Part shown: piece by piece, positions 11,790 through 22,009 of the stretch
Layout of the letters: every line of letters begins with the position of its first letter
Numbering within the stretch: the stretch's first letter is position 1
Source: Kappaphycus alvarezii
Lineage: Eukaryota; Rhodophyta; Florideophyceae; Gigartinales; Solieriaceae
Reading direction: 5' to 3'
NCBI GenBank assembly: GCA_002205965.3
Contig: NADL03000462.1
Span: 567,001 to 631,000 of the forward strand
DNA: 64,000 nucleotides
Position numbers and translations under genes: made by a program
Notes under the pieces: model-generated
What the model saw: only the letters and a program-made list of their open reading frames with translations
Told to the model about the DNA's origin: nothing
Databases searched by the model: none

Positions 11790-14051
11790 ATGGCAAAAGT
11801 CGCTCCAACCGATTCCCCTACCGTCGTGGACCCCCCCTCCGTCCCATCCACCAACAACCCCTCGCTTCCCACAAAGTCCGATTTTTCCACCTCCGATCAT
11901 CACTCTCATCCCTCCTACCCACTTCTCCCCAATTCCTCTCCCGTTTACCAAAGCCCTCCTCACGAATCCACCCGCGATCCCACCCTTCCATCAAATTCCC
12001 AACCTGACCTTCCTCCTCGCGATGACCCTTCATCGGCCGATCCACCCCAACCTCAATCCCCTCACACCCCCGATACTCACCCTACCGTCGACTCCAAGGA
12101 TCGCCTCGCACACCACCACTTACCGCCTACCACCCCCGACCCGGATCTTCAAAGGCATTCGCTTCCCATCCCGCAACCCCAAAACGGCCAACCCATCATG
12201 GGCGTCATCGCCTCATTTAACGACTTGACCCTCGCTCCTCAACTACCCTACGCCCCGCCACCTCCCATGCACATGCTCCCGATCCAACCTCAACCGGTTC
12301 TACCTCTCGTTCCACCCCAACATCACTCCCACATCACCCCACATCAGCCCCACCCTCGTCATCACCCGTCCAATCACAAGCATCACCATCAGACACATCT
12401 CCTCCCGAGCACTTACGATTTATGGGTTCCTCAAGACCGGGTCGGCGCTGTAATAGGAGGCCATGGCGCCGTCATTCGATCCCTGCAAGAACGATCTGGC
12501 GCTACCATTCAAGTCCACAACGACACCGTTCGCGGCGATCTCAAACTTTTCACCATATCTGGAACCCTGGCCCAATATGATATCGCAAAGCAACTGATAA
12601 ATGAGATTGTTGAAAAACCGAGGCCTATTCATTCCTCGGGTCATGGACCCCATTCTTCTTCCGATCGCCCCCCGTTTTCACCGGCCGGCGATCACGTCGC
12701 TCGTGCGGGTGAAATGTGGAAGACAGTGTATGTCCCGACCACCTGTGTCGGGTTGGTTATAGGTCGTAATGGAGAGACGATCCGAAATTTGCAGGATCGG
12801 TCTGGGGCTGAGATCAAGGTCACTCCCGACGAAGAAGCTGCCCCTGATTCCGAGTCTCGATCAATACTGATTTGTGGCACAGAGGATGCCATTTCAACTG
12901 CTCATCAGCTAATCAGTGAGATTGTGATGGATGCCCCCTCCAGAAGACCGCCACAAACTGGTCCACCAGTTGGCACAAGTGTCAATGGACAGCCGGTAGT
13001 GCTGGAGGTTCTTACTATTCCCAATGAAAAGGTGGGTTTGATTATTGGAAAACGCGGGGCAGCCATTCGTGAGCTGCAAAGCAAGTCAGGTGCAAAGATA
13101 CAGGTGACCAAGGACGATAGAGAGATTCAGAGCGATGGCAGTCGGCCAGTCACCATTACAGGCATTCGCCAACACGTGGACGAGGCGAAAGCCATGATCG
13201 CCACTAAGATCAACATGCCACTCATGCCATCCCCGTCGTTGAATCCGGCTTTTAACAATGCATCGCAACCAGGAGCCGCTGCTAATTTGCCGCCAGTGAC
13301 AGGGCCCACTCACCAGCCTCCATACATGATGCCGCATGTCTACGACCCTACGTTTCAGAATGGACAGCAACCGTTTCAGCAATTGTACGACCCCAATGAC
13401 CCCGCAGCCCAGAACCGTACGATGGCATATTTCCAGTACATTGGATACAACAACTACGCATTGGCTCAGCAGCGTCAATTTCAGAATCAAATATCGCTTC
13501 CCTACGGTCATCCCTCGCAGCAAGTACATCAGGAACCGGCGCAGCCCGGGCTACAAACTACACACCAAGAGGGACAAGACGCCATTGGGCAGCAGTCGCA
13601 ATTTGCCGCGCAAACAATGCAGCAGGGCCAGCCCGTGGAAGCAGTGCAAAGTTCACCAGGTGTGGTTTCTCGCGACCCAAACGGTAATGTCGTTGTATAT
13701 CCGCCCCACTACACACCCCCGCCGGCACACATTGGAGCCCACCAACTTTACAATTCGGGACCGCCCAACCCGAGAGTGTTTTCTCGTCGTGAGCATGTGC
13801 ACGCCGCACACCATCACGCGCACGCTCAAATGATGATGCAGGCACAAGCTGCCCATGCCCAGGCGCATCACGTACATCAGGCACAGGCGCATGCACATGC
13901 GCATGCACATGCTGTTCACGCTCATGTCCAGGCTCAGGCTAATGCACATGCGGAGGCCGAAGCGGAAGCAGAGGCTCAGGCACGGCAACAGCGACCACAG
14001 ACACCGATATTATCAGTTACAACGGAAGATAACGAACAGCCGAACGGTTGA
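11790..14051 (+). CDS. Three-KH-domain RNA-binding protein
   Basis: 753 residues from the first ATG in frame (MAKVAPT). Residues 1-205 are Pro/Ser/His-rich. Three type-I KH domains follow at about 209-275, 310-382 and 403-475, each with its GxxG loop: VIGGHGAVIR, VIGRNGETIR and IIGKRGAAIR. Residues 476-665 are Gln/Pro-rich; about 667-735 are a His/Ala/Gln tail with His-Ala alternation, then Ala-Glu repeats. The layout resembles FUBP/PCBP-type proteins that bind single-stranded RNA or DNA in mRNA processing, stability or translation. The exact orthologue cannot be named. The domain core is certain; the tails are low complexity and suggest condensate or protein-protein contacts (inference). Confidence 0.9.
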   Translation: MAKVAPTDSPTVVDPPSVPSTNNPSLPTKSDFSTSDHHSHPSYPLLPNSSPVYQSPPHESTRDPTLPSNSQPDLPPRDDPSSADPPQPQSPHTPDTHPTVDSKDRLAHHHLPPTTPDPDLQRHSLPIPQPQNGQPIMGVIASFNDLTLAPQLPYAPPPPMHMLPIQPQPVLPLVPPQHHSHITPHQPHPRHHPSNHKHHHQTHLLPSTYDLWVPQDRVGAVIGGHGAVIRSLQERSGATIQVHNDTVRGDLKLFTISGTLAQYDIAKQLINEIVEKPRPIHSSGHGPHSSSDRPPFSPAGDHVARAGEMWKTVYVPTTCVGLVIGRNGETIRNLQDRSGAEIKVTPDEEAAPDSESRSILICGTEDAISTAHQLISEIVMDAPSRRPPQTGPPVGTSVNGQPVVLEVLTIPNEKVGLIIGKRGAAIRELQSKSGAKIQVTKDDREIQSDGSRPVTITGIRQHVDEAKAMIATKINMPLMPSPSLNPAFNNASQPGAAANLPPVTGPTHQPPYMMPHVYDPTFQNGQQPFQQLYDPNDPAAQNRTMAYFQYIGYNNYALAQQRQFQNQISLPYGHPSQQVHQEPAQPGLQTTHQEGQDAIGQQSQFAAQTMQQGQPVEAVQSSPGVVSRDPNGNVVVYPPHYTPPPAHIGAHQLYNSGPPNPRVFSRREHVHAAHHHAHAQMMMQAQAAHAQAHHVHQAQAHAHAHAHAVHAHVQAQANAHAEAEAEAEAQARQQRPQTPILSVTTEDNEQPNG

Positions 14052-14339
14052 GAGGTAACAAGAGGAGATAGATAGGGCACTATGGTACAGATGCTGATGA
14101 TGATACACCAGCCTTGTGCATAGGAAGCATTTTTTGTGTGTCCAGCCGTCTGACTTGTGTCCCTGCCAACAGACCACTAGTCTGTACACCTTGTAACTTT
14201 CTTTCCTGTGAAAGAGTTGCCCTCTAGGCTGTGTAAAGGCTAGTAAACCAAGACCATCTTTTTCCGGACTTGATACGCGCTCTGAAAGAACTGGGTGTAG
14301 GAGTGTAAGTCCTGGCATGAATTTACGTCAATGCAAACT

Positions 14340-17300
14340 GAAGTTCCACGTCGGCCAAGTTCGATGGCGTGCGAGCAAGAGCCGCAATAGCAATAGACGA
14401 CCATATGACGCAACTTGCTAGCAGATGCAGCGGCGATTCGTGCACGCAGTAGTGAAATACTTTCGTGCTAATCGCGGTATGAGCTTCTCGAGCAGAGCGG
14501 AACCCTGGGGTGAAGGACGCACGAGGGAATCAAACGAAATGGAGGTGAATGTGAAGTCCAGTGCACGGGTTGGGGTGTCAGAGAGGAGGGAGTCGGCTTG
14601 AGAGTTTGCGTGCCAAATTCTTGACTTTGTCGATCTGGGCCACCTCAGCGGTGCCGCCGGCCGCCCAGGTAGCTTTGGCGCGTACGGCGGCTTTAAATGG
14701 CGATACAGTGGTGACGCCACAAGCGATGGGGTGGGTTTCTTGGGCGCGCGGAGCGGCGGGGGAGTGGACGAGGATGTCGACGGGACGGAGCTCGGTGCCA
14801 GGGACGAGGAGAGGGGCCTCGAACTGGCAGTCGAGTCCCGCTACGCGAAAGACGTAGGGGGCTAGAGCAATGCAGGGAGAGTTGTGACAGCGGGTGCGAC
14901 AGAACCCGGAAGGACAGGGCTCTGCCACGTGATCACCGATGGGATCCATGCTGTGATCACAATGCCGGCAGGTGAGCGGGAGGGAGTCAGTGCAGACAGG
15001 GAGTCCTCTAGGTGTCGAGAGAGCATTACGGTCCTGTCGGCCGTGGCCGTGGCCACCTAGGTGGCACTGGAGGGGTGTGCAAGGAGGAATGCGGCAGCAG
15101 GGCTGTGGCGACAAGTGAGGCCGCGTATCCGATGGCGATGACATCCGGATACGCGGGATGCCATCGCCAGTATAGTGAACTGGCTGGGGTAGGCTGCCCG
15201 CGAGTCGTCCCAGAAGGCCCTCGCCCCAGCCTTCTGCTACACCCGATTTAGTTGCGTGAAGATGTGGGCTGGTTTTGCAGCCAGGGATGTGGGGTCAAGG
15301 GGGACAAGATCGGCCTGGTAAGGATGGCCGGGTACTCGGGAGGCAGAACTGCCGATGGCACGACCATGCTTGGCCGAAGAGAAAAGACTAGTCGCCGCGG
15401 GACAGGCGACCGAGGAGAGGGCGGGCGCGAGGTGTGGTATACGCCGCGCACCGCTCACGGGCTGGTGCAATGTCCATGATGCTAGCGGCAACGGCACCAT
15501 GATGGAAAGGGATGATAAGGAAAAAGCCGCGGCCACTGCGATGAACGGGCAGGCAGACTTGGCCCCAAGTGCTGTCGGAGAAGGCGATCCCGTGGAGTGC
15601 CGAGTACGAGAGGACCGTAGCAATGCGTCAAACTCTTCGACGGCAGAGGACGAGTGCTTGGGGCATATGCTGGGAGTATAAAGCATGAGTGTGGGGGCAG
15701 GCCGGGGCACAGATCCGGTGCATAATTTCACGTGTTGACAAACAACCCATAGGCCAGACCTTATCGCGCAGGGAGGCGGGGTGCGCTGGCCGGAGACCAT
15801 CCAGGGTTCCCACGAGCGTCCCGCCGTCCTTGTTATTTGACTGAGGACAATGGTGCTGTCCTCCGCGATTGTACAGGTAAGCTGCAGGATCGTGAGGGAG
15901 AAAAACAGCATACTGGCAGGGTCGCCCTGTTGGATGCCCTGAGCACTCGGGATGGTAATGCCCTCGCCATTCGGAATGAGTGACAGCGGTTGTGAGCGAC
16001 CGCAGATGATGTTGACGAATCGGGCCAGGGAAGGTGCCGTAGAGGGTAGACAGTTCAGCATGGACTGGCGGTCAACTTGGTTAAATGTGGGCGTCGATGG
16101 GGACTGTGCTCACACGCGGGGCCGCGGAAGAACGGCGTATCATCTTACGGGTGTCATAAACAATGGCATCCATCCCGGTATTGGTACCATGGGGCGTTTG
16201 GAAGAAGGCGAGATAGCTTCGAAAATCGCGGATGGCGGCGGGGAGCAGTGTCTGTGCATCTCAAAAGCGCACCGTCCATTCCCTCGCGCATCCACAAAAG
16301 CCTAACACCTGCGCTCTCATATCGTCGCCTAGCTCACACAGACCGTTTCCTTCACAACCGCGGGTACACACGGGGCCACTATTGGTGAATGCTCTTCGTA
16401 TACTAAAGGCGCCTGTGAGGGTGGGGCGAATTGGGGTGCCTTGAAATGTGCGACTGCGGTTGTACTTTTCGAGGCGGATATAGACGGGTTGGGAGGGGAG
16501 TGGAAGACTAAGGAGGCGCGATTTGCGTGGGAACTAAATGCGATTGAGTCTCAATGACGATCCGACGCAGGGCCGAGCCCACGGCGATGGGGCAGATCCT
16601 TTCAAGCCTCAGATGGAGGGAAGAAGAATGGCAGCAGCGAGGGTGGGGAGGATCGAATGTCGGAGATCGCTAGTCGTGATTCTCGTCATCAGCTTCGGGA
16701 GAACGTTGAGGCTGGTGACGCCCGCTTCGGGGCTTACATGACTCTTGAGTAGGGGATAAACCCATCTAGAGGGCGTGCGGTCCGGGCCAGCTGTGATCGC
16801 ACGCGAAATGTCGCACGCAGACCGTTCGACCGCATCCGCCGCGATGGGTGGGGCTGAAGGGATGCCATCTTCGGGGCCGGGGGTAACGGGGTTGGATGCC
16901 ACTGGTTGCAAATCTCGGCGCAGCTAGAGGGTGGCGGTATCCTTGACATCGGCGAGCGGTGCATTGTGAAGGGACCGCATGACTTTACCGTATCCGAAGT
17001 CGCTGCAGGTGGCCTCAGCGCGATGGGAGCCGCGTGCATCGTTTGAGCCAGAGCCGTGAGCGTGGCGATGGCGCTCGACCCAATCGGACGCAGGTTGGCG
17101 CGCGACGAGCGCTTACGCCCGGAGAGCACCCCATTCGGAGCCCATATGGGCTCGCTGGATGAGTTCGGCCTGTTGGCTCGTCTTATGGCGCCAGCCATGC
17201 TCACTACGGACGCTGCGACTTTGACGATCGTGGGCAGCATATAAAGATGCAGGAAGGCCCGGAACGTAGCCTCCTCTCCTTGCGTGATCGCCGCTGCCTT

Positions 17301-17440
17301 GATCTGCTTAATGAAAAGGACGAACGGTTTCGGTGGCGGGGTGTGGATTTCCTGAAAATGTCGACTTGCGACATGGAGTCCGAAGAGGTCCTTTCGGGCT
17401 CGGCAGAACGAAATTAGACGGAGGATGACGCATGAATGTA
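14340..17440 (-). pseudogene. Decayed non-LTR retroelement: RT and C-terminal nuclease region
   Basis: Read right to left, conserved blocks appear in the right order but in different frames: an upstream region (about 17240-17440), AGPDRTPS..W (about 16790), the PIAVGSALRRI block (about 16580), a GTNTGMDAIV block (about 16170), a degenerate motif A (ID near 16095, continuing FNQVDRQSML in another frame), motif B GIQQGDPAS (about 15930) and a lost YxDD where KDGG stands (about 15825). Next come a CxxC..GDHVAEPC zinc-knuckle-like block and RPVDILV...VTTVSP (about 14680-14950), which looks like the PD-(D/E)XK-like nuclease region of such elements, then IWSSIAIAALAR near 14360. Frameshifts throughout make it inactive. 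Confidence 0.8.
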
Positions 17441-18650
17441 GATGGGATCACGTTGAGAGTGTGGGGGCTCATGGTATCGTGGCGGAGGCGGGGCGTTCCA
17501 CGGCCTGCGTCGATGAACGCCGAGCGGCAAGCTCAGACCTCGCTGCACGTCCCGTCACGGGCTCGGCAACGGGAGGAGGCAACATTAGAGCATGGGGGGG
17601 TCCTTGAGCAGACGCGGGGGCCGTCTGACACGACGGAGACAACTTCATAAGAGTGACAATACGGTCTGTTCTCGTGTCAGGGTGCGCGACGCTCCCTGCG
17701 CAACGGCGTTTGAGCACTCCCAGCGGGGGAAGGCGAAGACCAATCAAGAAGCGTAGTAGAGGTCTCGCCGTGCGTCATTGCGGGGGTGGTGGGGGTTCGT
17801 GAGGCGGCGAGGCATGGCTGGCTTGCTTCCCGTGGCGTGGGAAGCGTGAGGGATAGGAGGTGTCAGGGGTGATCGGGTCATCGGCGGCGATGGTGATTGG
17901 CGCTGCGGGAGTAGGGTTTGTGGCAGGGGCAGCGGTGGCGGGGGACAGGAGGAGCGTGCAGGAAAGGACGAGCAGTGGCGGGATGGCGTCTCGTCCATGT
18001 CTTGGACGTGGTTCAAAAGGGCGGCGGCAAAGGCTTGAAGAAATTTGGCAAGGCAGCCGAGATGTTTTCTCGGCGCTGTTGAAGTTGTGAAGGTTCACGG
18101 GGGAGGCGGATTTTCAATGGCATTGAAGCAAAAGGGCTAAGGGCGTGGACTGGTTTGAGTAGGGGTAGGGTCGAGACAACAGACCACGCATGTGCTTGAG
18201 GGTGGTGTTCATAATATCAGCCGCGTAGGCCAGGAAGCAGACGCATGTCCATATCGCGAGCAGAGGAGCAATGACATGCGGCGGAGGGGTGGCGGCAGCG
18301 GCCTGGGCGGCAAGCGGGGGGACGATGTTGGGCAGCCCGGTGCGACTTGAACATGATCGCAGGCGAGTGGGAGACGGCAATGTGAGGAAATGCGGGAGCG
18401 GGGGGGCGGGGAGGCAGCTGTGGCTCTGGTTCCATCGTGCGCGGGTGGAGGCGGGGAGGGTCTCCGGTAAAGCATTGCAGGCTCGCTTTGGTGCGTGCGA
18501 GTGAACCGTCTTGCGATATACCGGGGCTTCCGTTTCGATCCTGGGAAGGGTTGAACTCCGTGGAGGGGTGGGCGTGACGTGACGACATGCTGATCAACGA
18601 ATTTGTATCAGTTGGGTAAACGCAGCTTGCAATACGAATGCTCAAGTACT
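17441..18650 (-). other. G-rich stretch, possibly 5' remainder of the decayed retroelement
   Basis: Composition and open minus-strand frames continue those of the reverse-transcriptase relic downstream, with Pro/Ala/His/Cys-rich translations, but no motif can be named. It may be the element's N-terminal region or unrelated spacer. Confidence 0.3.
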
Positions 18651-19310
18651 TTGCGATATCTTCAACGGTGACTATATTGTCGTCTGATTAGACTTGGATG
18701 AGGAGAATCCCCCTTGATAGAAAAGAGGCATGAGGCAGGCCGAGAGGAACACATGGCAGTTTTGTGGAATTTGAGAACGCCACACCTTGACACGAGCAGC
18801 ACTTTCAGCGATTTAACGCGAAACCTCCGACTGATCGCAAATGTTGCTGTTGAAATGAGTCGCTGATCTTTTGTGGCTAATCGCAAAGCGAAGCTGCTTA
18901 ACGACTAGATGATGCAGCTGGGTGCGTAGAGAGCAACGGGTTTTGCTTAGAGCAAGCCCGTGGATCGCGGGAAATTTAGACCATTTTTCTGGTCGTAAAA
19001 ACCAAAAGAAAGTGTTGGCACAGAGTGTTTTGAACAGCAAAGTTTGCACAGATCATCGCATATTTGAAATACTGTACAAGACTGTACTGTACAGCACTGT
19101 AACTTTGCTTTGGCCGTGCGCGATCCAGTGTCCACTCATTGTATACGGAGGGTTACCGAGTCGAGGAACTTTGCAGGTACCGTACTGCAAGTGGAATTTT
19201 AAGAGTCCGAGCATAGCTCGACTGCTGAGTCGTGATACACTTGACACACTCTCCTACCTCGATCGCATCCACCAAAAGGCAACAGCCTTTCCCCAACCAT
19301 CCTATTCCCA
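18651..19310. other. Upstream region of the S1-domain gene with TACAG repeats
   Basis: No gene recognised. A CTGTA/TACAG cluster at about 19069-19102 lies some 210 bp before the start codon at 19311, as before other genes of the window; the last 60 bp are C-rich. Confidence 0.5.
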
Positions 19311-20423
19311 ATGCGATCAACTTTCATTCTCCGGCTACACGCCCCAGGCCGCAGCCCCCGCAGCCCGTGGCATCTCCGTCAAGCATATCAAACCCGTTGC
19401 CTCTCCACCACATTCGCCGATCTGTACCGCGAACGCTATGGCGACGTGCAGTTGAAGCGTGGGGACGTACTAAAAGGCCATATTGTAGGAAGACGACGAC
19501 CACGATCTTCCTCCTCCCAATTTTACATCGTGGACTTTGGTCTCAAGGCCGAGGTCCCTTTTTCCGCCAAGGAGATTCCGGGCGCATCCGCCATCGGCGA
19601 TGAGGTTTCCATGCCCTTGATCAAGCTAGAGGATGACTTTAACGAACCGGTACTTGATTACGAAGGTCGTTTAGCAATGCCTGCAATCCAAGCTGAGAGG
19701 TACAAGTTGCTCACCAAGACAGCGCGGGAGGAGACTCACCTTGTTCAGGGGAGATTTCTGTCTTTCAAAAAGGGCGGCGCGAGTGCCCAGATCCTGGGAA
19801 CCCAAGCTTTTGTACCGCGACATCATGTCGTTGCTATTGAGCGGCCCATTCTGGGATCTTACGCCCCGTTTTTCCTCTTGGCCGTCAATGCAAACCGGCT
19901 ACAGAACGGTACCGGGCTCAATATCAACCCCGTGGCGTCGAGCTATGGTGGATTTCTCTTCTGCCTGGCCAACCTAGTGGGGTCGGATGAAAAGTGGGAG
20001 CAGAGTGGAGGCGGTTCAGGCAAAGAGCGGCTGGCGTATCTGCAGCTATTGACCCGATTGCTCGTGCTCAAAAACTCTGCTGTGCGCCGCCTACTACCAA
20101 AGGCAAGTGTGCTAACAAGGCAGGCGAGAGAGAGACGCCGCGGGGTATCAGTGGTGAGGCAAGAGGAATACATGGCGGATGCGGCGTGGTTGAATGATTT
20201 ACCAAAGGGAGAGTGGAAGTCCAGTGGGTCGCGGAGTGGACTTGAGCAAAGGAGAACGACGGGGGGAGCATGGGACCGCATGCGTCGGCCGTTTCCGCGC
20301 GCTTTGCAAGAGGCTAAGATGAATGAGATGGGGGAGGGGCGGAGGATGCGCCGGCGTGGACGATCGTCGAGTGGAGACAAGAGTGGTGTACAGGGTGGAG
20401 ATAAGGCGGATGGTGAGGTATGA
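19311..20423 (+). CDS. Mitochondrial ribosomal protein with S1-type domains (MRPS28/bS1m-like)
   Basis: 370 residues from an ATG. The first 33 residues are Arg/Ser/His-rich without acids, as in a mitochondrial presequence. Residues 50-105 form a first OB/S1-type fold (KRGDVLKGHIVG, then FYIVDFGLKAEVPF); residues 108-135 (LEDDFNEPVLDYEGR) match the linker of MRPS28-type S1 proteins; residues 143-175 are a second S1-like unit (VQGRFLSFKKGG then AFVPRHHV). The rest is basic and low complexity. Expected role: a small-subunit protein of the mitochondrial ribosome binding mRNA or rRNA. The family call is by eye. Its stop lies 37 bp from the convergent GNAT gene's stop. Confidence 0.75.
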   Translation: MRSTFILRLHAPGRSPRSPWHLRQAYQTRCLSTTFADLYRERYGDVQLKRGDVLKGHIVGRRRPRSSSSQFYIVDFGLKAEVPFSAKEIPGASAIGDEVSMPLIKLEDDFNEPVLDYEGRLAMPAIQAERYKLLTKTAREETHLVQGRFLSFKKGGASAQILGTQAFVPRHHVVAIERPILGSYAPFFLLAVNANRLQNGTGLNINPVASSYGGFLFCLANLVGSDEKWEQSGGGSGKERLAYLQLLTRLLVLKNSAVRRLLPKASVLTRQARERRRGVSVVRQEEYMADAAWLNDLPKGEWKSSGSRSGLEQRRTTGGAWDRMRRPFPRALQEAKMNEMGEGRRMRRRGRSSSGDKSGVQGGDKADGEV

Positions 20424-20460
20424 TGGTTGTGGAGAATCGGGGGGATGGTGGGCGGTTGGT

Positions 20461-21413
20461 TTAGAGGTTGTGGTCTTTGGGAGGGTCAAAGAGGGCCATT
20501 GCTCGTATTCCATCTGGGTCTGCGACAAACTCGATGTCTTCATAGAAGGACTTGTCTTGATCTGAGGAAAAGAGTGCTATACTACAACCCGGAACGGATC
20601 TGCGTAGCTCCTTGAGCAAATAGCGTACTATGTTTCTCTTCATTAATGCCTGTGCTCAGTGCAGCGGTATGCAAGTAAATGGAGGCAGGTGGCAAGGTGG
20701 AGTTGTCAGTGAATGTTTGTTCCGCAAGGGGTGATTCTAAAGACTAAAGAATGAGGATGGGTATTGACGGGAGGAAAAACAGGTAGGATATGCCGAGGAA
20801 AGGCGGAAACGAACCTCATTGGGTAAGGAGGGATCGGAAACGACATCCCATATGGTGGCATTGAGTGCCCTGTCCGACGTAGCCCTGGCGAAAGCGACGA
20901 GAGTTTTATCGGAAATCAAGCGGGCAAAAACCACTGCGTAACTACCTTTCAGTGCGCGTTTCCACTTGTCAATATCGCGACTCTAAAGGGCACCAGACGG
21001 TACGCGAGGAAAGACCGAAAAAATGGGCAAGGGGAAAGTGGGCAACGGGATAAAGATGAGGTTGTTAGCAAGCGGGATGAGTTGAGTAGGACTCATGGGC
21101 GGCTCAAGGAGAATGAAGAGAAGGAGGAGTAAGGGCGGGAGAGGATACGGACGGGACGTACGGGGTTACCGGCCTTGAGCATGAGGTTATTGACCTCATC
21201 GGGTGTCAAATCCAGTGGGTCCATGGAGATGATGGAGCGTTGACTCTTGTACTTTGTGATGTTGGGGCGTGTTTGTGCAGAGGTGCTGGTTACCTCGTCT
21301 GCTGTGGCACGGATGAGGCGGCATTTCGGTCGGAGGGTTGGGTGAGGAGTTGGGAGGTGGGGCAAGTGGGGGAGGTGGGAGCAGAAGGCTGGGGATGTGG
21401 TGGGGTGGTACAT
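20461..21413 (-). CDS. Plastid-type GNAT acetyltransferase, three exons
   Basis: Exon 1 is 21162-21413 (ATG at 21413), exon 2 is 20815-20982 and exon 3 is 20461-20649, giving 202 residues. Introns of 179 and 165 bp have GTACGT...TTTAG and GTTCGT...CACAG ends and keep phase 0; the first contains a TGCTAAC branch-like site. Exon 1 starts with a Pro/His/Ser/Thr-rich segment and CRLIRA, typical of a transit peptide. Exon 2 reads LVAFARATSD..NATIWDVVSDP and exon 3 ALMKRNIVRYLLKEL...FYEDIEF..DPDGIRAM, matching chloroplast NSI/SNAT-type and Ycf52 acetyltransferases. At the exon 2-3 junction the acetyl-CoA loop (Q/RxxGxG) is missing, about 3-4 residues: a microexon, another splice site or a damaged gene are possible. 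Substrates would be protein lysines or arylalkylamines (family knowledge). Confidence 0.7.
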
Positions 21414-21769
21414 TGTTTTTTTTTGCAGGGAGAGTCGCTGAAGGCGAGGGGAGATGGAAGGGGGGTGGGATGAATCAGTGGAGATGGTTTGGCGTGGCAC
21501 AAAGGGTGTGTGTGTATGTGTGTGGATGTGTAAAAACGCTCCGTCATTGTCGGAGTCCAAAGCAAGACGGGACACAGAGTTGGTCGCTTGTCGTCATCCA
21601 CTCTTTTCATCGCATAGCACAAAAATCCGTTGTGCCCATACCCAATACCTGTGCCAGGTTGATAAAATTGCAACACGTGGCTGAAGATCAGTGGGCACAA
21701 AAACTCGCTAACGAGTGGACCCAAAAACCGCATCCCCCTAAAATTCTGCCCATTTCCCCACATTCCCCT

Positions 21770-22009
21770 TTCAAATTCTGCAACTCTGCTTTATCATCCC
21801 TCATCCCCTCCCACTTCCCACCACCGCCGCCAGCCCTCATTCCCAATCCCCTCGCACCATGCCGCACCCCACTCCGCCCTACCGAAGCCTCTGCTTCCTC
21901 CCCCCAATCCCCACCCACCACACCACCCTCACCAAACCCAAACCCCTCCACTCCCCCCAACGCCCCCGTCACCCAAAACTACCCCCTCCCCAAACACCCC
22001 ACCCCCCTC
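21770..22009 (+). promoter_or_regulatory. Pyrimidine/C-rich leader of the GNAT-Nudix gene
   Basis: C-rich tract on the sense strand just before the chosen start. The frame is open far upstream (to about 21338) but is low-complexity Pro/Asn/Ser and overlaps the divergent GNAT exon 1, so it is treated as leader. Confidence 0.45.

Noticed and set aside
21338..22009. N-terminal extension of the GNAT-Nudix frame
   Set aside because: Low-complexity, non-ATG start at 21338, overlaps exon 1 of the divergent GNAT gene; more likely a leader.
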